From NCBI RefSeq assembly GCF_010669225.1, contig NZ_CP048627.1, positions 2,183,292 to 2,247,291 of the forward strand: a DNA stretch of 64,000 nucleotides, given 5' to 3'. The position numbers and the translations under genes were made by a program. Below, one piece after another: positions 43,559 through 53,007 of the stretch. The DNA comes from Megamonas funiformis. Lineage in GTDB: Bacteria > Bacillota > Negativicutes > Selenomonadales > Selenomonadaceae. The notes below the pieces were generated by a model. That model was not told where the DNA came from. It did no database searches and saw only the letters and a program-made list of their open reading frames with translations. Position 1 is the first letter of the stretch. Each line of letters starts with the position of its first letter.

Positions 43559-44665
43559 TCAAATAACTGTATTTTTTTCAATGATCAATGGATAATTTTC
43601 AGCACCTTTTAACCATTTACCATCGGATACTACTACATTTTTATCGCAAATTACATTTTCTACTAGAGCATCATCTTGTAATTCACAATTCTGCATGATT
43701 ACGCTATTTTTAACTTGAACGCCTTTTCCGATTTTAACACCACGGAATAAGATACTGTTTTCTACAGAACCTTCAATTACGCAACCATTTGCAACTAAAG
43801 AATTATTAACTTTTGCTTGTTTTTTGTACTGTACAGGAGCTTCATCACGAACTCTTGTATAGATTGGGTTATAACCCATGAATAATTCTTCCCAAATTTC
43901 TGGTTCTAACAAGTCCATATTAGTTTTGAAATAGGAACTTGTAGAGCAGATTTCAGATACATAACCTTCATGTTGGAAGCCATAAATATTTAAATTATCC
44001 TGATGACGTAAAATACCATCAATCAAGAAATCATAGCCACCACGTTCATATGCTGTAGATATGATTTCCATGAATTTTTTACGGGACATTAAATAAATAC
44101 CCATGAATACTTTGGAATTTTCATAAACAGCTGGACGGTTAGCAATTTCTGTAACAAGACCATTTTCACCAGTCTGTAAAATAGTTGCATTATCTGGACG
44201 TTCTTTATTTTCAATATGGTAAACCATAGTGATATCAGCACTAGTATTCTGATGGAAACGAAGAGCTGTAGTAAAGTCTATATTATAAACAAAACGGCTG
44301 TTGCAGATTAATACATATTCTTGTTCAGACTGTCTGATAAAGCTCATATGTCTATAGAAAGACTGTAAGTTACCATTACGGCTATCTTTATCCATTTTTA
44401 TAGCTGGTAAATAGAATAAACCATCATGACGACGTGCTAAATCCCAGTCTTTACCAGAACGAAGATGGTCTAAGATAGAACGAGATTTTGCTGGCATCAT
44501 CATACCAATTTTTGTAATACCAGAGTTAACCATGCTAGATAAAGCAAAGTCTAATAAACGATAACGACCTGCAAAAGGTAATGTTGCAACAGGTCTTTTT
44601 GTTGTAAGTGTTCTTATTTGTTTATCGTCTTCATATAAATCCATTATTCCGAGAACATTTTTCAT
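43559..44665 (-). CDS. glgD: Glucose-1-phosphate adenylyltransferase regulatory subunit
   Basis: A 368-residue GlgD, the non-catalytic or modulatory partner of GlgC in Firmicutes. The nucleotidyltransferase domain is recognisable ('YRLLDFALSSMVNSGITKIG'). The N-terminal GGxGxRL loop seen in GlgC is replaced by 'GIMDLYEDDKQIRTL', as expected for GlgD. A C-terminal left-handed beta-helix ('SVENSILFRGVKIGKGVQVK') follows. It lies about 20 bases after glgC, consistent with heterotetramer formation. Confidence 0.93.
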   Translation of the reverse strand: MKNVLGIMDLYEDDKQIRTLTTKRPVATLPFAGRYRLLDFALSSMVNSGITKIGMMMPAKSRSILDHLRSGKDWDLARRHDGLFYLPAIKMDKDSRNGNLQSFYRHMSFIRQSEQEYVLICNSRFVYNIDFTTALRFHQNTSADITMVYHIENKERPDNATILQTGENGLVTEIANRPAVYENSKVFMGIYLMSRKKFMEIISTAYERGGYDFLIDGILRHQDNLNIYGFQHEGYVSEICSTSSYFKTNMDLLEPEIWEELFMGYNPIYTRVRDEAPVQYKKQAKVNNSLVANGCVIEGSVENSILFRGVKIGKGVQVKNSVIMQNCELQDDALVENVICDKNVVVSDGKWLKGAENYPLIIEKNTVI

Positions 44666-44685
44666 AATTATATCCCTCTCTTATT

Positions 44686-45855
44686 TTATCCCACATTTAC
44701 ATTTTCAGTTGCATCGGAAACAACCATTGGTCGTACAGTTTCACCTTCAGGAATTACTACAATAGTGCCATCGTCACTACCTACTTGAGCAGTTGCTTCA
44801 ATTTTGCTGTTTTGAGCTACAATAGCTTTTTCAACAACAGCATCTGCTTCAATTTTTGCAAATGGCATAATTACAGAATTGCTTACTTTTGCACCTTTAG
44901 CAATGCGTACACCTGGGAATATAACAGAATTTTTTACTTCACCGCAAATCATAGAACCTTCGCTTACAAGAGAATTTTTAATTTTAGCTTTTGGTCCTAC
45001 ATAGTGAGGTGGCATAGCCATATCCACGGAATAAATTTTCCATTTACCATTCATTTCAAATGGTTGTTTTTCTTTTAATAAATCCATGTTTGCTTCCCAA
45101 AGGCTATCGATTGTTCCTACATCTTTCCAATAACCTTCAAATGCATAGGAATATAATCTAGCTTGGTCAGCTAACATTTTTGGAATAATATTTTTACCAA
45201 AATCATGGCTAGAAGTTTCATCTTTAGCATCATTTTCTAAGTATTCACGTAAGAAATTCCAGCTAAAGATATAAATACCCATAGAAGCTAAATTGCTTTC
45301 TGGTTTAGCAGGTTTTTCGGCAAATTTAGTAATACGACCTTCTTTATCTGTGCTCATAATACCAAAACGAGAAGCTTCTTTCATTGGCACTTTAATTACA
45401 CCAATTGTAGCTTCTGCTTTATTCTTTTTATGGAATTCAATCATTTTTGCATAATCCATAGTATAAATATGGTCACCAGACAAAACTAATACATAATCTG
45501 GATTAGCTTTATTGATAAAATTAATATTTTGATAAATTGCATCTGCTGTACCTTTATACCAATCTGCACCTTTTTCTCTAGCATATGGAGGTAAAATATA
45601 TACACCACCATTTTTACGGTCAAGATTCCATGCTTCACCAGTACCTAAGTATGTATGCAATTCTAGTGGACGATATTGAGTAAGTACACCTACTGTTTCA
45701 ATACCAGAATTTGCACAGTTACTTAATGGGAAATCGATAATACGATATTTTCCACCAAATGGTACAGCTGGTTTAGCTATATTCTTAGTTAAAGCTCCTA
45801 ATCTGCTCCCTTGACCACCAGCCAATATCATGGCTAAGCATTCTGTTTTTCTCAT
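44686..45855 (-). CDS. glgC: Glucose-1-phosphate adenylyltransferase
   Basis: A 389-residue ADP-glucose pyrophosphorylase making ADP-glucose from ATP and glucose-1-phosphate, the committed step of glycogen synthesis. '[20 protein letters not shown]' is the pyrophosphorylase signature. '[16 protein letters not shown]', '[12 protein letters not shown]' and '[11 protein letters not shown]' follow, then a beta-helix domain. I use the ATG at 45853-45855, behind 'aggagg'; the open frame extends to 45903. It is the first gene of the glgC-D-P-B-A operon. Confidence 0.96.
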   Translation of the reverse strand: MRKTECLAMILAGGQGSRLGALTKNIAKPAVPFGGKYRIIDFPLSNCANSGIETVGVLTQYRPLELHTYLGTGEAWNLDRKNGGVYILPPYAREKGADWYKGTADAIYQNINFINKANPDYVLVLSGDHIYTMDYAKMIEFHKKNKAEATIGVIKVPMKEASRFGIMSTDKEGRITKFAEKPAKPESNLASMGIYIFSWNFLREYLENDAKDETSSHDFGKNIIPKMLADQARLYSYAFEGYWKDVGTIDSLWEANMDLLKEKQPFEMNGKWKIYSVDMAMPPHYVGPKAKIKNSLVSEGSMICGEVKNSVIFPGVRIAKGAKVSNSVIMPFAKIEADAVVEKAIVAQNSKIEATAQVGSDDGTIVVIPEGETVRPMVVSDATENVNVG

Positions 45856-46168
45856 AATATAAAACCTCCTGAAAAAATAAACATAGTCTACACATCTTGT
45901 CAATTTCGATAAAAATGCAGGAATTAATCTATAAAAACTATTAAAAATTACACAAATATAACAAATTACTTATAAAAACTTAACAATCTTAACAATTATC
46001 GTACATTTTATAAAATTTATATTAAATAAATTTACACAACCCCTTTTTCTGTAAAAACTTCTCAAATAAATAAAATTCGTTACATTTTCATTTGACGATA
46101 TTACATTTCTATATAAATTTTGTAAATCCTGCTAAAATCCAAAAAAATTTTAAAAAATTTCAAAAAAA
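45856..46168. other. A+T-rich intergenic region upstream of the glg operon
   Basis: About 310 bases without a gene. The minus strand should hold the glg operon promoter. A TTGACA occurs at 45898-45903, but a -10 at proper spacing would fall too close to the ribosome site, so I do not call it. I see no RNA motif or repeat here. Confidence 0.4.
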
Positions 46169-46193
46169 AGCAGAGCTTTAAATTTGCTCTGCT
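46162..46193 (-). terminator. Intrinsic terminator overlapping the end of the CYTH gene
   Basis: AGCAGAGC (46169-46176) pairs with GCTCTGCT (46186-46193), followed on the minus strand by seven T. The stem's upstream arm encodes the last sense codons, and the stop codon (46178-46180) is in the loop. Confidence 0.9.
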
Positions 46194-46792
46194 AAAATTA
46201 GACCTTTTTTATATTTACTTACGGTAGAAATTTGTAAATCAAATTTTTCACTAAGTTCATTTTTTAAAGATAATAAATCTTCCATTCGTCCAGATTTTAA
46301 TTCTATTTCTACTTCACAAATAGGAGATTTTCTTTCATTTCCCTGCACAAATCCACAATCTAAAGCTATTTCCAGTTTTGAAGCAAACCAATTTATATCT
46401 ATACATTCACGTACAAAATCAGTTATTACAATCGGAATGAATTTCTTACCTTTAGTTTCTTTGATTAAATTCCAAATCTCACCTACATCCGAAAAAACAC
46501 TTATATCTGCTTGTAGGCTTGTTACTTTTTTATTAATTTCCACACGTTCAAAAACGCCCTGTGTGTTTACTTTTCCCGATTTATATGTTGCTACAAAACA
46601 ATTGTTTTCTTGTCGTACACGATAGGCAATTTTATGTTTTTGATAGAATTTTTCTTCCGTATCGTAATAAATAGCCTTCATCACTATACTTTGTGGTCTT
46701 TGTCCTTCATTTTCTTGCAAGAATTTACGTATATTTTCTACTTGAGCTTTATCTTTTATTTCCATTTTTATTTCAACTTCTCGATTATTCAT
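46178..46792 (-). CDS. CYTH-domain protein
   Basis: A 204-residue CYTH (CyaB/thiamine triphosphatase) protein. The signature ExExK appears as 'EVEIKM' near the N-terminus. Alternating basic and acidic strands follow ('IAYRVRQENN', 'FVATYKSGK', 'VFERVEINK', 'CEVEIELKSG'), forming the triphosphate tunnel that binds metal and a polyphosphorylated substrate. Members hydrolyse triphosphates or make cyclic AMP; which applies here is unknown. It overlaps the upstream ABC gene by 8 bases, so the pair is co-translated. Confidence 0.85.
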   Translation of the reverse strand: MNNREVEIKMEIKDKAQVENIRKFLQENEGQRPQSIVMKAIYYDTEEKFYQKHKIAYRVRQENNCFVATYKSGKVNTQGVFERVEINKKVTSLQADISVFSDVGEIWNLIKETKGKKFIPIVITDFVRECIDINWFASKLEIALDCGFVQGNERKSPICEVEIELKSGRMEDLLSLKNELSEKFDLQISTVSKYKKGLILAEQI

Positions 46793-48518
46793 GAATTTCC
46801 CAACAACCTTTCTCTTTTAATTTTAAGATAGCCTGATGCTTGCAAATCAAACTACTACGATGAGCAATACTTATTATTCTCGTATCTGGTAAATATGTTT
46901 TTAACATATCATATAAATTTCCTTCTAAAGTTTCATCAAGTGCTGATGTAGCTTCATCCAAAAATACAAATTTAGGTTTATATAATAAAATTCTCGCAAA
47001 AGCTATTCTTTGCTGTTCACCTAAAGATAAAATTCTACTCCAATCATCAACAATATCCAATTTATCTACTAAATTTTCTAACTTACAAGCTATGAGTATT
47101 TCTTTTATTTCTTCATCACTATATTTTTCACTGATTACTTCTTCGACTACAGGATAAGAAATTGCCTGTCTTAAGCTACCAAGTGGCAAATATGGTCTTT
47201 GTGGTAAGAATAAAAATTCTTCTTCTTTTGGCAAATAAACATTGCCTTTCGCATAAGACCAAAGACCTGCAAGTGTTCGTAAAAGAGTTGATTTACCCAC
47301 ACCAGAAGCACCCATGATCAATAAAGATTGATACTTCATCAAATCAATTGTACAATTCTTGATTAAAACATCTTTATTTTTATTAGGAAGGAAAACATCT
47401 ACATTTTCTATACCGACTTTAATATTAGAAGCATTATCTATCATTAAATCAGATTTCAAATCCAAAGCTTCACTGACATGACGATTGAAACCATCTAAAC
47501 GGCGAACTACAGAGCACCACTGTGCTATAGTTGTATAAGCATCTACAAAATATGACATTGCCCCTTGAACTTGTCCAAAAGCATTTGATACTTGCATAAT
47601 CCAACCAACTTGCACCTCTTTAGCAAACCAACGCGGTGCAGCCAATAATAATGGAATGATAATCGCCAATTGACCATAACCAGCTGTAAAACCGTTTAAG
47701 ATTTTTTGACGAGTCATAATATCGCGGAAATTGCCAATTACAATCTTAAATCTAGTCAAGAAATTTTCTAACTCAGGCTTTTCACCACGATAAAAAGCAA
47801 TCGACTCTGTATTTTCTCTGACACGCATCATCGCAAAACGGAAATCAGCTTCATATTTTTGCTGTTCATAATTTAAATTGATAAGTGCCTTACCCACCTT
47901 ATGAGTGAGATACGTACCAACGATAGAATATACCAAAGATAACCAAACCATATAGCCATAGATAGTAAATTCATAACTGCCAATAGGCACAGTGATAATT
48001 CCTGATAAATTCCATAAAATTACAGTAAATGCCACCAAAGTTATCAGTTGACGCACAAGACCAATCGTCAAAGATAAAGTCAACGCTACAAATTGATTAA
48101 TATCCTCAGAAATACGCTGATCTGGGTTATCCATATCTTTTCCCATCAATTTCAACTTATAATAAGCTCTATTTTCCATCCATCTAACTAAATATTTATC
48201 AGTGAGCCATTCACGCCATTTTATCTGCAATAATTGTTGTAAATACACAGAATAAACGCCAATCGCTATATAGATAGCGGCAATCAAGGAAAATTTGCCC
48301 ACTAAATACCAAAAACTATCAAATTCATAGGCTTGCAAAACATCCCAAAATTCTTTATACCAATCATTTACCAATACCGTCAAAAATACACTAGCTAAAT
48401 TTAAAATTAAAACAACAGCTAAAATACCATAAGCTTTCCATTTTTGTTCAGAACGCCAATATCCTAGTGCTAAAATTTTAAAAGCCTGTAAATAATACAT
48501 AATTCTTCTTGAAGTCAA
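46785..48518 (-). CDS. SbmA/BacA-type ABC transporter, fused permease and ATPase
   Basis: A half-transporter of about 577 residues with an SbmA/BacA-like membrane domain (about 1-320, six helices; 'WREWLTDKYLVRWMENRAYY', 'NPDQRISEDINQF'). A C-terminal ATPase follows with Walker A 'GASGVGKSTLLR', the Q-loop 'FLPQRPYLPLGSLR', signature 'LSLGEQQRIAFAR' and Walker B 'FVFLDEATSAL'. Related proteins move peptides, cobalamin or very-long-chain acyl groups. I prefer TTG at 48516-48518, with 'gaggt' 8 bases upstream; an ATG at 48551 and another at 48500 are possible. Confidence 0.85.
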   Translation of the reverse strand: MTSRRIMYYLQAFKILALGYWRSEQKWKAYGILAVVLILNLASVFLTVLVNDWYKEFWDVLQAYEFDSFWYLVGKFSLIAAIYIAIGVYSVYLQQLLQIKWREWLTDKYLVRWMENRAYYKLKLMGKDMDNPDQRISEDINQFVALTLSLTIGLVRQLITLVAFTVILWNLSGIITVPIGSYEFTIYGYMVWLSLVYSIVGTYLTHKVGKALINLNYEQQKYEADFRFAMMRVRENTESIAFYRGEKPELENFLTRFKIVIGNFRDIMTRQKILNGFTAGYGQLAIIIPLLLAAPRWFAKEVQVGWIMQVSNAFGQVQGAMSYFVDAYTTIAQWCSVVRRLDGFNRHVSEALDLKSDLMIDNASNIKVGIENVDVFLPNKNKDVLIKNCTIDLMKYQSLLIMGASGVGKSTLLRTLAGLWSYAKGNVYLPKEEEFLFLPQRPYLPLGSLRQAISYPVVEEVISEKYSDEEIKEILIACKLENLVDKLDIVDDWSRILSLGEQQRIAFARILLYKPKFVFLDEATSALDETLEGNLYDMLKTYLPDTRIISIAHRSSLICKHQAILKLKEKGCWEIHE

Positions 48519-48551
48519 ACCATACACCTCTATCCTAAAATTAATTTTCAT

Positions 48552-49030
48552 ATCTTCTAAAAAAATATGCTAAAATAAATATATTGCTTACTTTTCTTTC
48601 ATGAGCAAGAAAAGTAACAAAAGAACTCTACCTCCCGATATCAATTTTACTTTGTCAATTATAAAATTATGTCTATAATGCTCTAAACTCGCTTTGCTCA
48701 AACAGTAGAGCTAAAACCATAGCCATAATTTTATCCTTTCCAATAGCCTACGGCTACCGTAAAATTCGCTAACGTGAGGGACATTCGGTATTATTTTTAA
48801 TAATGCTAAATAATTTGTTATATTTTCCGCATTATAAAATTTAGCGGTAATCGCAAGATTATTGAAAAACATTATCATTGAATACGGTTTTTGCTTAACT
48901 GTCTGAGCGTAGCGAGTTTTAAGCTTTGTATGAAATGATAATTTTTTTCAAAGCTTAAATTTTATCTGCGGTGGCTTTCTTTGGTTCGTTTCTTTGCCAT
49001 CAAAGAAATGAACTTATAATATAAGGAGGA
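48552..49030. repeat. Structured intergenic region with nested inverted repeats
   Basis: About 480 bases without a gene. Near the left edge, TTACTTTTCTT..AAGAAAAGTAA forms a hairpin (about 48590-48620). Near the right edge, GTTCGTTTCTTTG..CAAAGAAATGAAC forms another (about 48988-49014). Between them, AACTCGCTTTGCTCAAACAG (48686-48705) is the imperfect complement of CTGTCTGAGCGTAGCGAGTT (48899-48918). The arrangement is large-scale palindromic. It resembles the dispersed intergenic repeats of many bacteria, but I cannot confirm other copies from this window. Confidence 0.5.
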
Positions 49031-49041
49031 AAAAATTTTTT

Positions 49042-49695
49042 ATGAATATTTTACTAGCTATTGCTGTTATGATTGTTATCATTATTGCTAGTTATTTAGC
49101 TGATAGAAAATACCCTACAAAGAGAATATTTATTATTCCTTGTGGCATTATTTTACTTTGTTTTGTAGCTGTCTATAGTTCTTTAGTGATACCATCTTCT
49201 TCAAATTCTATCTCCACTGAGCAACGTTTGGCTATTTTAAACGAACAACCTTATTTTATAACATGGTACAATGATTATAAAGAAGATATCAATCAGCTAG
49301 ATAGATTTGCTACAGTTTATCACAAAATCATTTCTAATTATGAAAATCAATCCATATCTGCAACTGAAGCTTTAAGTCAATTGCAAAGATTATATGATGA
49401 AACAAATGCTTTTAATAATTCATTACAAGATGCTTTACCGCCAAGTGAATTATCACAAAACAATTATACATTAGTTTATAATATTTTGGAAAAAACTCGT
49501 GTTTATAGTTATAAATTAAATGAAACTGTTCGTCAAAGTATTGTAATCATCAACGAAGGAACTTACAATCAAATTGAGCATAAAGATATTGTAAATAATT
49601 TAAATCGCATTTATGCTATTGAAGCTCCTATAATGTTAGATATCAATAACGAAGTATCGCAAATTAAAGATAATCTAACTATCCCAGAAAATTAA
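49042..49695 (+). CDS. Membrane-anchored helical protein of unknown function
   Basis: I do not recognise this 217-residue protein. Two closely spaced hydrophobic helices (about 3-19 and 28-50) form an N-terminal hairpin or anchor. The remaining 165 residues are mostly predicted helix without Cys, with regular Leu/Ile spacing ('TEALSQLQRLYDETNAFNNS'), and probably face the periplasm. The ribosome site 'aaggagg' is very strong. It is a lone plus-strand gene ending in a shared convergent terminator with galU. Confidence 0.6.
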   Translation: MNILLAIAVMIVIIIASYLADRKYPTKRIFIIPCGIILLCFVAVYSSLVIPSSSNSISTEQRLAILNEQPYFITWYNDYKEDINQLDRFATVYHKIISNYENQSISATEALSQLQRLYDETNAFNNSLQDALPPSELSQNNYTLVYNILEKTRVYSYKLNETVRQSIVIINEGTYNQIEHKDIVNNLNRIYAIEAPIMLDINNEVSQIKDNLTIPEN

Positions 49696-49721
49696 TCACA
49701 AATATAATATATAGATAAAAT

Positions 49722-49750
49722 AAAAGGTGATACTAAAAGTATCACCTTTT
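49722..49750. terminator. Bidirectional terminator between convergent genes
   Basis: A perfect 13-bp stem (AAAAGGTGATACT with its complement) and a 3-base loop have T-runs on either strand. It serves the plus-strand membrane protein gene and minus-strand galU. Confidence 0.9.
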
Positions 49751-49765
49751 TTATTATAATTATTA

Positions 49766-50641
49766 TTATAAATCTTTTACAATTGTTTTGAGATATTCCG
49801 CAAAGTCACCAAATAAATCATCACGACGGAGAGCAAATTCTACTGTAGCTTTCAAAAAGCCTAATTTATCGCCTACATCATAGCGTTTGCCGGTGAAATT
49901 ATAAGCATAAACATTTTCACGTTTTGCCATAACTTTGAGTGCATCTGTCAACTGTATTTCTCCACCTTTACCTGGCTTAGTATTTTGCAATACTTCAAAT
50001 ACATCTGGAGTGATGATATATCTACCAAGCACTGCCATTTGACTTGGAGCTTCTTCAATGCTTGGTTTTTCAATCATGTCATTAACTTTCATCAATTGTT
50101 CATTGATAGTTGGTACGCCTGCTACAATACCATAAGAAGAAACCTTTTCTTTTGGCACTTGTTGACAACCTAAAATAGTAGCACCTGTTTGATTATACAT
50201 ATCCATCAACTGTTTTAAAGCTGGCATTTCAGGATTATAAACTATATCATCACCTAATAATACAGCAAATGGTTCATTATCAATGAATGCTCTAGCACAT
50301 AAAATAGCATCACCTAAACCACGCATATGTTTTTGGCGAATGTAATGTACATTGATTTCTGATGTTTCCTGTACCATTTCCAATAATTTAGTTTTACCTT
50401 TAGCTTTTAATTCAGCTTCTAAAATTGGTGCACTATCAAAATGGTCTTCAATTGCACGTTTAGCATGACCACTGATGATCAAAATATCTTCAATACCACT
50501 AGAGATAGCTTCTTCCACTATGTACTGAATTGTAGGCTTATCTACTATTGGTAACATTTCTTTAGGTGTTGCTTTTGTCGCTGGCAAAAAACGAGTACCA
50601 AAACCAGCAGCAGGTATAACAGCTTTGCGAATACGTTTCAT
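49766..50641 (-). CDS. galU: UTP--glucose-1-phosphate uridylyltransferase
   Basis: A 291-residue GalU that makes UDP-glucose, a donor for LPS and exopolysaccharide. 'IPAAGFGTRFLPATKATPKE' is the nucleotide-binding signature, followed by 'MLPIVDKPTIQYIVEEA', 'VLLGDDIVYNPE' and 'MIEKPSIEEAPS'. The length is standard. The ATG follows 'agggag'. It is monocistronic, with an extended -10 promoter upstream. Confidence 0.95.
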   Translation of the reverse strand: MKRIRKAVIPAAGFGTRFLPATKATPKEMLPIVDKPTIQYIVEEAISSGIEDILIISGHAKRAIEDHFDSAPILEAELKAKGKTKLLEMVQETSEINVHYIRQKHMRGLGDAILCARAFIDNEPFAVLLGDDIVYNPEMPALKQLMDMYNQTGATILGCQQVPKEKVSSYGIVAGVPTINEQLMKVNDMIEKPSIEEAPSQMAVLGRYIITPDVFEVLQNTKPGKGGEIQLTDALKVMAKRENVYAYNFTGKRYDVGDKLGFLKATVEFALRRDDLFGDFAEYLKTIVKDL

Positions 50642-50716
50642 AACAATCTACTCCCTATAATCTATTCAAATAAATAAAATACTTTAAATTATGACAATTT
50701 TATACAATCAAAAATC

Positions 50717-50725
50717 ATTATATCA
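50717..50725 (-). promoter_or_regulatory. Extended -10 promoter of galU
   Basis: On the minus strand TGATATAAT is a perfect extended -10, about 75 bases upstream of the galU start and just past the Rpn gene terminator. No good -35 is seen. Confidence 0.5.
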
Positions 50726-50732
50726 TAAAAAA

Positions 50733-50803
50733 AGATTTTCTTCATAAAATTATTAACTCTATTGATTATAAAGTTTACCAAATTATAACTATGAAGAAAA
50801 TCT
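50733..50803 (-). terminator. Long-loop terminator after the Rpn-family gene
   Basis: AGATTTTCTTCAT and ATGAAGAAAATCT (13 bp, exact) enclose a loop of about 45 bases, and on the minus strand the stem runs into seven T. Confidence 0.6.
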
Positions 50804-50903
50804 CTCTTTATTATTAATTTTTAGCTATCCTATTCATTCCTATTGTAAGTCTTATTTTTTAATTACTAATCTTATCATTACTATTTCCTCAAAATTTAAG
50901 GCT

Positions 50904-51800
50904 TTATTCTTCGTTTATCTTTTTTATTTCTTCTACACTTAAATTAGTATATTTAGAAATAAGCTTTATATCTACTTTATCTTTTAACATATTTTTTGCA
51001 GTTTGTATAGCTTGTTGATATAGCCCTTTTTGCATGCCTTGCTGTAATCCTTGCTGTAAACCCTGCTCTAAACCCTGTTGCAATCCTTCTTCTTTAAATG
51101 CATTCATATAGGAATAATAATCTCTTATAGCTTTTTCTCTCTGTTCATATGCTCTACGTTCTATTTTATCCTGTAAAAATGTATCTTCAAATTCTACTGC
51201 TTCTTTAATTGCTGGAGTTGTCATCGCTATTTCCTCCAATTCTTCTTTACTATATTTCCCTGAAAAATAAGCAAGCCATGCTTCAGATACTCTTATTTTT
51301 CGCATATCCTTTAAGGTAAATTTGGGCAATTCTAAAAAATGTATCTCTATATGGTCCGTAAGTTTTTTATGAGATTTCACATTTAATAGATTATAGATGT
51401 TATGCCATTCTTGCTCATCTTCCAAATAATCAAATGCCAATAGATTTATAGCTATAGCCTTCTTTAATTTCTTATATTCAGCACCTTTTTCTAATTGCTC
51501 TGAATACATCTTTGACCAATAATATAATGAACGCTCAGCCATTAATTTAAACGGACAAACTTGCACCTCAATATCTACTTGCGTACCATCATTTAAATCC
51601 GCTCTAATATCTAATTTAGATAATTTACCATCTAAAGTTAATGGTTCATTATCTTTATCTAAAAAACTTATATCTGTAAAATAGTTTTTATCATCTTTAT
51701 TTAAAACTCCATTTAAAAAACTAAGTGTTAAATTCTTTCTTTTTTTATCCCCCAAAAGTTTTTTAAAATATAAATCATTTAATCTATTAAAATTTTCCAT
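50904..51800 (-). CDS. Rpn-family PD-(D/E)XK nuclease (transposase-like)
   Basis: A 298-residue protein of the Rpn/YhgA-like family. The N-terminal 'MENFNRLNDLYFKKLLGDKK' and 'LDIRADLNDGTQVDIEVQV' contain the Asp and Glu-x-Gln of the PD-(D/E)XK nuclease core. Rpn proteins promote RecA-independent recombination by DNA cleavage. Close to the C-terminus is a tandem 4-residue repeat ('QQGLEQGLQQGLQQGMQKGL'), usual in this family. It is monocistronic. Such genes are often multicopy and spread horizontally. Confidence 0.85.
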   Translation of the reverse strand: MENFNRLNDLYFKKLLGDKKRKNLTLSFLNGVLNKDDKNYFTDISFLDKDNEPLTLDGKLSKLDIRADLNDGTQVDIEVQVCPFKLMAERSLYYWSKMYSEQLEKGAEYKKLKKAIAINLLAFDYLEDEQEWHNIYNLLNVKSHKKLTDHIEIHFLELPKFTLKDMRKIRVSEAWLAYFSGKYSKEELEEIAMTTPAIKEAVEFEDTFLQDKIERRAYEQREKAIRDYYSYMNAFKEEGLQQGLEQGLQQGLQQGMQKGLYQQAIQTAKNMLKDKVDIKLISKYTNLSVEEIKKINEE

Positions 51801-51854
51801 GATAATATTCCTCCATCATCTATATTATAACACAGAAAAATATCGTAAAAAAAT

Positions 51855-51907
51855 TAAACTGCACTTTCAAAAGTCAAATATAAAGCAACTTTTAAAAATG
51901 CAGTTTA
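51855..51907 (-). terminator. Terminator of the sigma factor-yvrJ unit
   Basis: TAAACTGCA and TGCAGTTTA are the outer arms, with an inner ACTTTT/AAAAGT pairing. On the minus strand a run of seven T follows. Confidence 0.65.
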
Positions 51908-51946
51908 TTATACTTATTATAAATAAAATCTCTGTTTTTATTTTTA

Positions 51947-52096
51947 TTAATGATTGACCTGTTTAGCTAAAGTTTCATTCATATGTCTTATACCTTCTTC
52001 TAAATTAGCCAAATGTTTATCCATGCGAAATAACAAAAAACTTGCCACTACCATAGGAAAACCATAATTTGCTATATACGTAAAAATATATTCCAT
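51947..52096 (-). CDS. YvrJ-family small membrane protein
   Basis: A 49-residue protein too short for most gene finders. One membrane helix ('YIANYGFPMVVASFLLFRM') is followed by a short amphipathic helix ('KHLANLEEGIRHMNETLAKQ'), the YvrJ family pattern with its NYGFP motif. The ATG at 52094-52096 follows 'aaggtgat'. It lies 17 bases after the sigma factor gene. In Bacillus, yvrJ is next to the sigma factor gene yvrI, so the association is conserved. Its molecular role is unknown. Confidence 0.8.
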   Translation of the reverse strand: MEYIFTYIANYGFPMVVASFLLFRMDKHLANLEEGIRHMNETLAKQVNH

Positions 52097-52113
52097 ATTA
52101 TCACCTTAATTCT

Positions 52114-52674
52114 TTATTTCTCTAGAGATTTATTAATAAAAGCTAATGCTTTACGATAATTTTTGCTTACAGCTTGTACAGATATGTGCAATAATTTTGC
52201 TACTTGTTTATATTTTAATCCCTTAAATACTACCAAGATAAAGACTTCATACTGTTTAGGTGGCAATTGATGAATAATCTTCATTATATCTAATCTAGAA
52301 GAAATACTATCAGCTAAATCCTCATCTACTGCCAATAAATCCCCAAATTCTTTTACTTCATCTTCATCATCTGTATTCATTTGAGCAGATAACGATACTT
52401 CATTTTGCCAAATACGCAGATATCTACGAAATAAAGTATGTACACCTTGATATACTTTTACTTTAGCGTAACCAGCAAAAGGCACACCTAAAGACTCATT
52501 AAAATCCTTAATTGCTTGATAAAAACTAATCACGGCTTCTTCATACGCCTCTTCTTGAATAGATATTAAATGATGTTGTCTAGAAGCACTATTTAATAAA
52601 TTCTTATACTTATTTAATAATAACTGTATAGCATAATTATCTCCAGCTTTAGCTTTTATTAATAGTCTTTCCAT
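52114..52674 (-). CDS. Sigma-70 family RNA polymerase sigma factor
   Basis: A 186-residue two-domain sigma factor without regions 1 or 3. Region 2 is seen in 'YEEAVISFYQAIKDFNESLG' and 'FAGYAKVKVYQGVHTLFRR'. Region 4 is a helix-turn-helix, 'LPPKQYEVFILVVFKGLKYK' then 'VAKLLHISVQAVSKNYRKAL'. No dedicated anti-sigma gene is visible unless one of the small neighbours serves. It is followed by YvrJ and preceded by the DUF1659 and DUF2922 genes after a terminator. It could direct transcription of this module. Confidence 0.85.
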   Translation of the reverse strand: MERLLIKAKAGDNYAIQLLLNKYKNLLNSASRQHHLISIQEEAYEEAVISFYQAIKDFNESLGVPFAGYAKVKVYQGVHTLFRRYLRIWQNEVSLSAQMNTDDEDEVKEFGDLLAVDEDLADSISSRLDIMKIIHQLPPKQYEVFILVVFKGLKYKQVAKLLHISVQAVSKNYRKALAFINKSLEK

Positions 52675-52715
52675 CTAATCGTCTTCTTTCTATCATCAAG
52701 AGAATAATTTAAAAG

Positions 52716-52743
52716 AAAAAGGGGTGACACGCACCCCTTTTTC
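52716..52743 (-). terminator. Terminator after the DUF1659 gene
   Basis: AAAAAGGGGTG pairs with CACCCCTTTTT over a short loop; it is symmetrical and so active in both directions. It separates DUF2922-DUF1659 from the sigma factor gene. Confidence 0.88.
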
Positions 52744-52744
52744 C

Positions 52745-52966
52745 TTATTCCGCAGCTATTTCTGCTGTGTCCTGACGATTTACACTACCTAAATTATATT
52801 TTTGTAAGCCCGCTATTTTTTGACCGATATCTAAAATATCATCTTCTGCTAAAGAAGGATTGATATAACCGAAACTACGACTGCTATAGCTAGCTTTACC
52901 TGTAGAAGTAGTACCTGTTTCCACTTTAATAATGATTTCACATTCTGCGTTTTTCTTAACTGCCAT
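52745..52966 (-). CDS. DUF1659-family protein
   Basis: A 73-residue protein. 'SYSSRSFGYINPSLAEDDIL' and 'IGQKIAGLQKYNLGSVNRQD' fit DUF1659, whose members are short Firmicute proteins of unknown function, nearly always next to a DUF2922 gene. There is no membrane segment or Cys. The ribosome site is 'aggagga'. It lies 41 bases after the DUF2922 gene. Confidence 0.8.
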   Translation of the reverse strand: MAVKKNAECEIIIKVETGTTSTGKASYSSRSFGYINPSLAEDDILDIGQKIAGLQKYNLGSVNRQDTAEIAAE

Positions 52967-53007
52967 AATACATTCCTCCTAATGAACTATAAAATTATAA
53001 ATTAAAC

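Noticed and set aside
45875-45903. Sigma-A promoter for glgC at TTGACA 45898-45903
   Set aside because: A -10 at 16-17 base spacing would put the transcription start at or inside the ribosome site, and the hexamer itself is poor.
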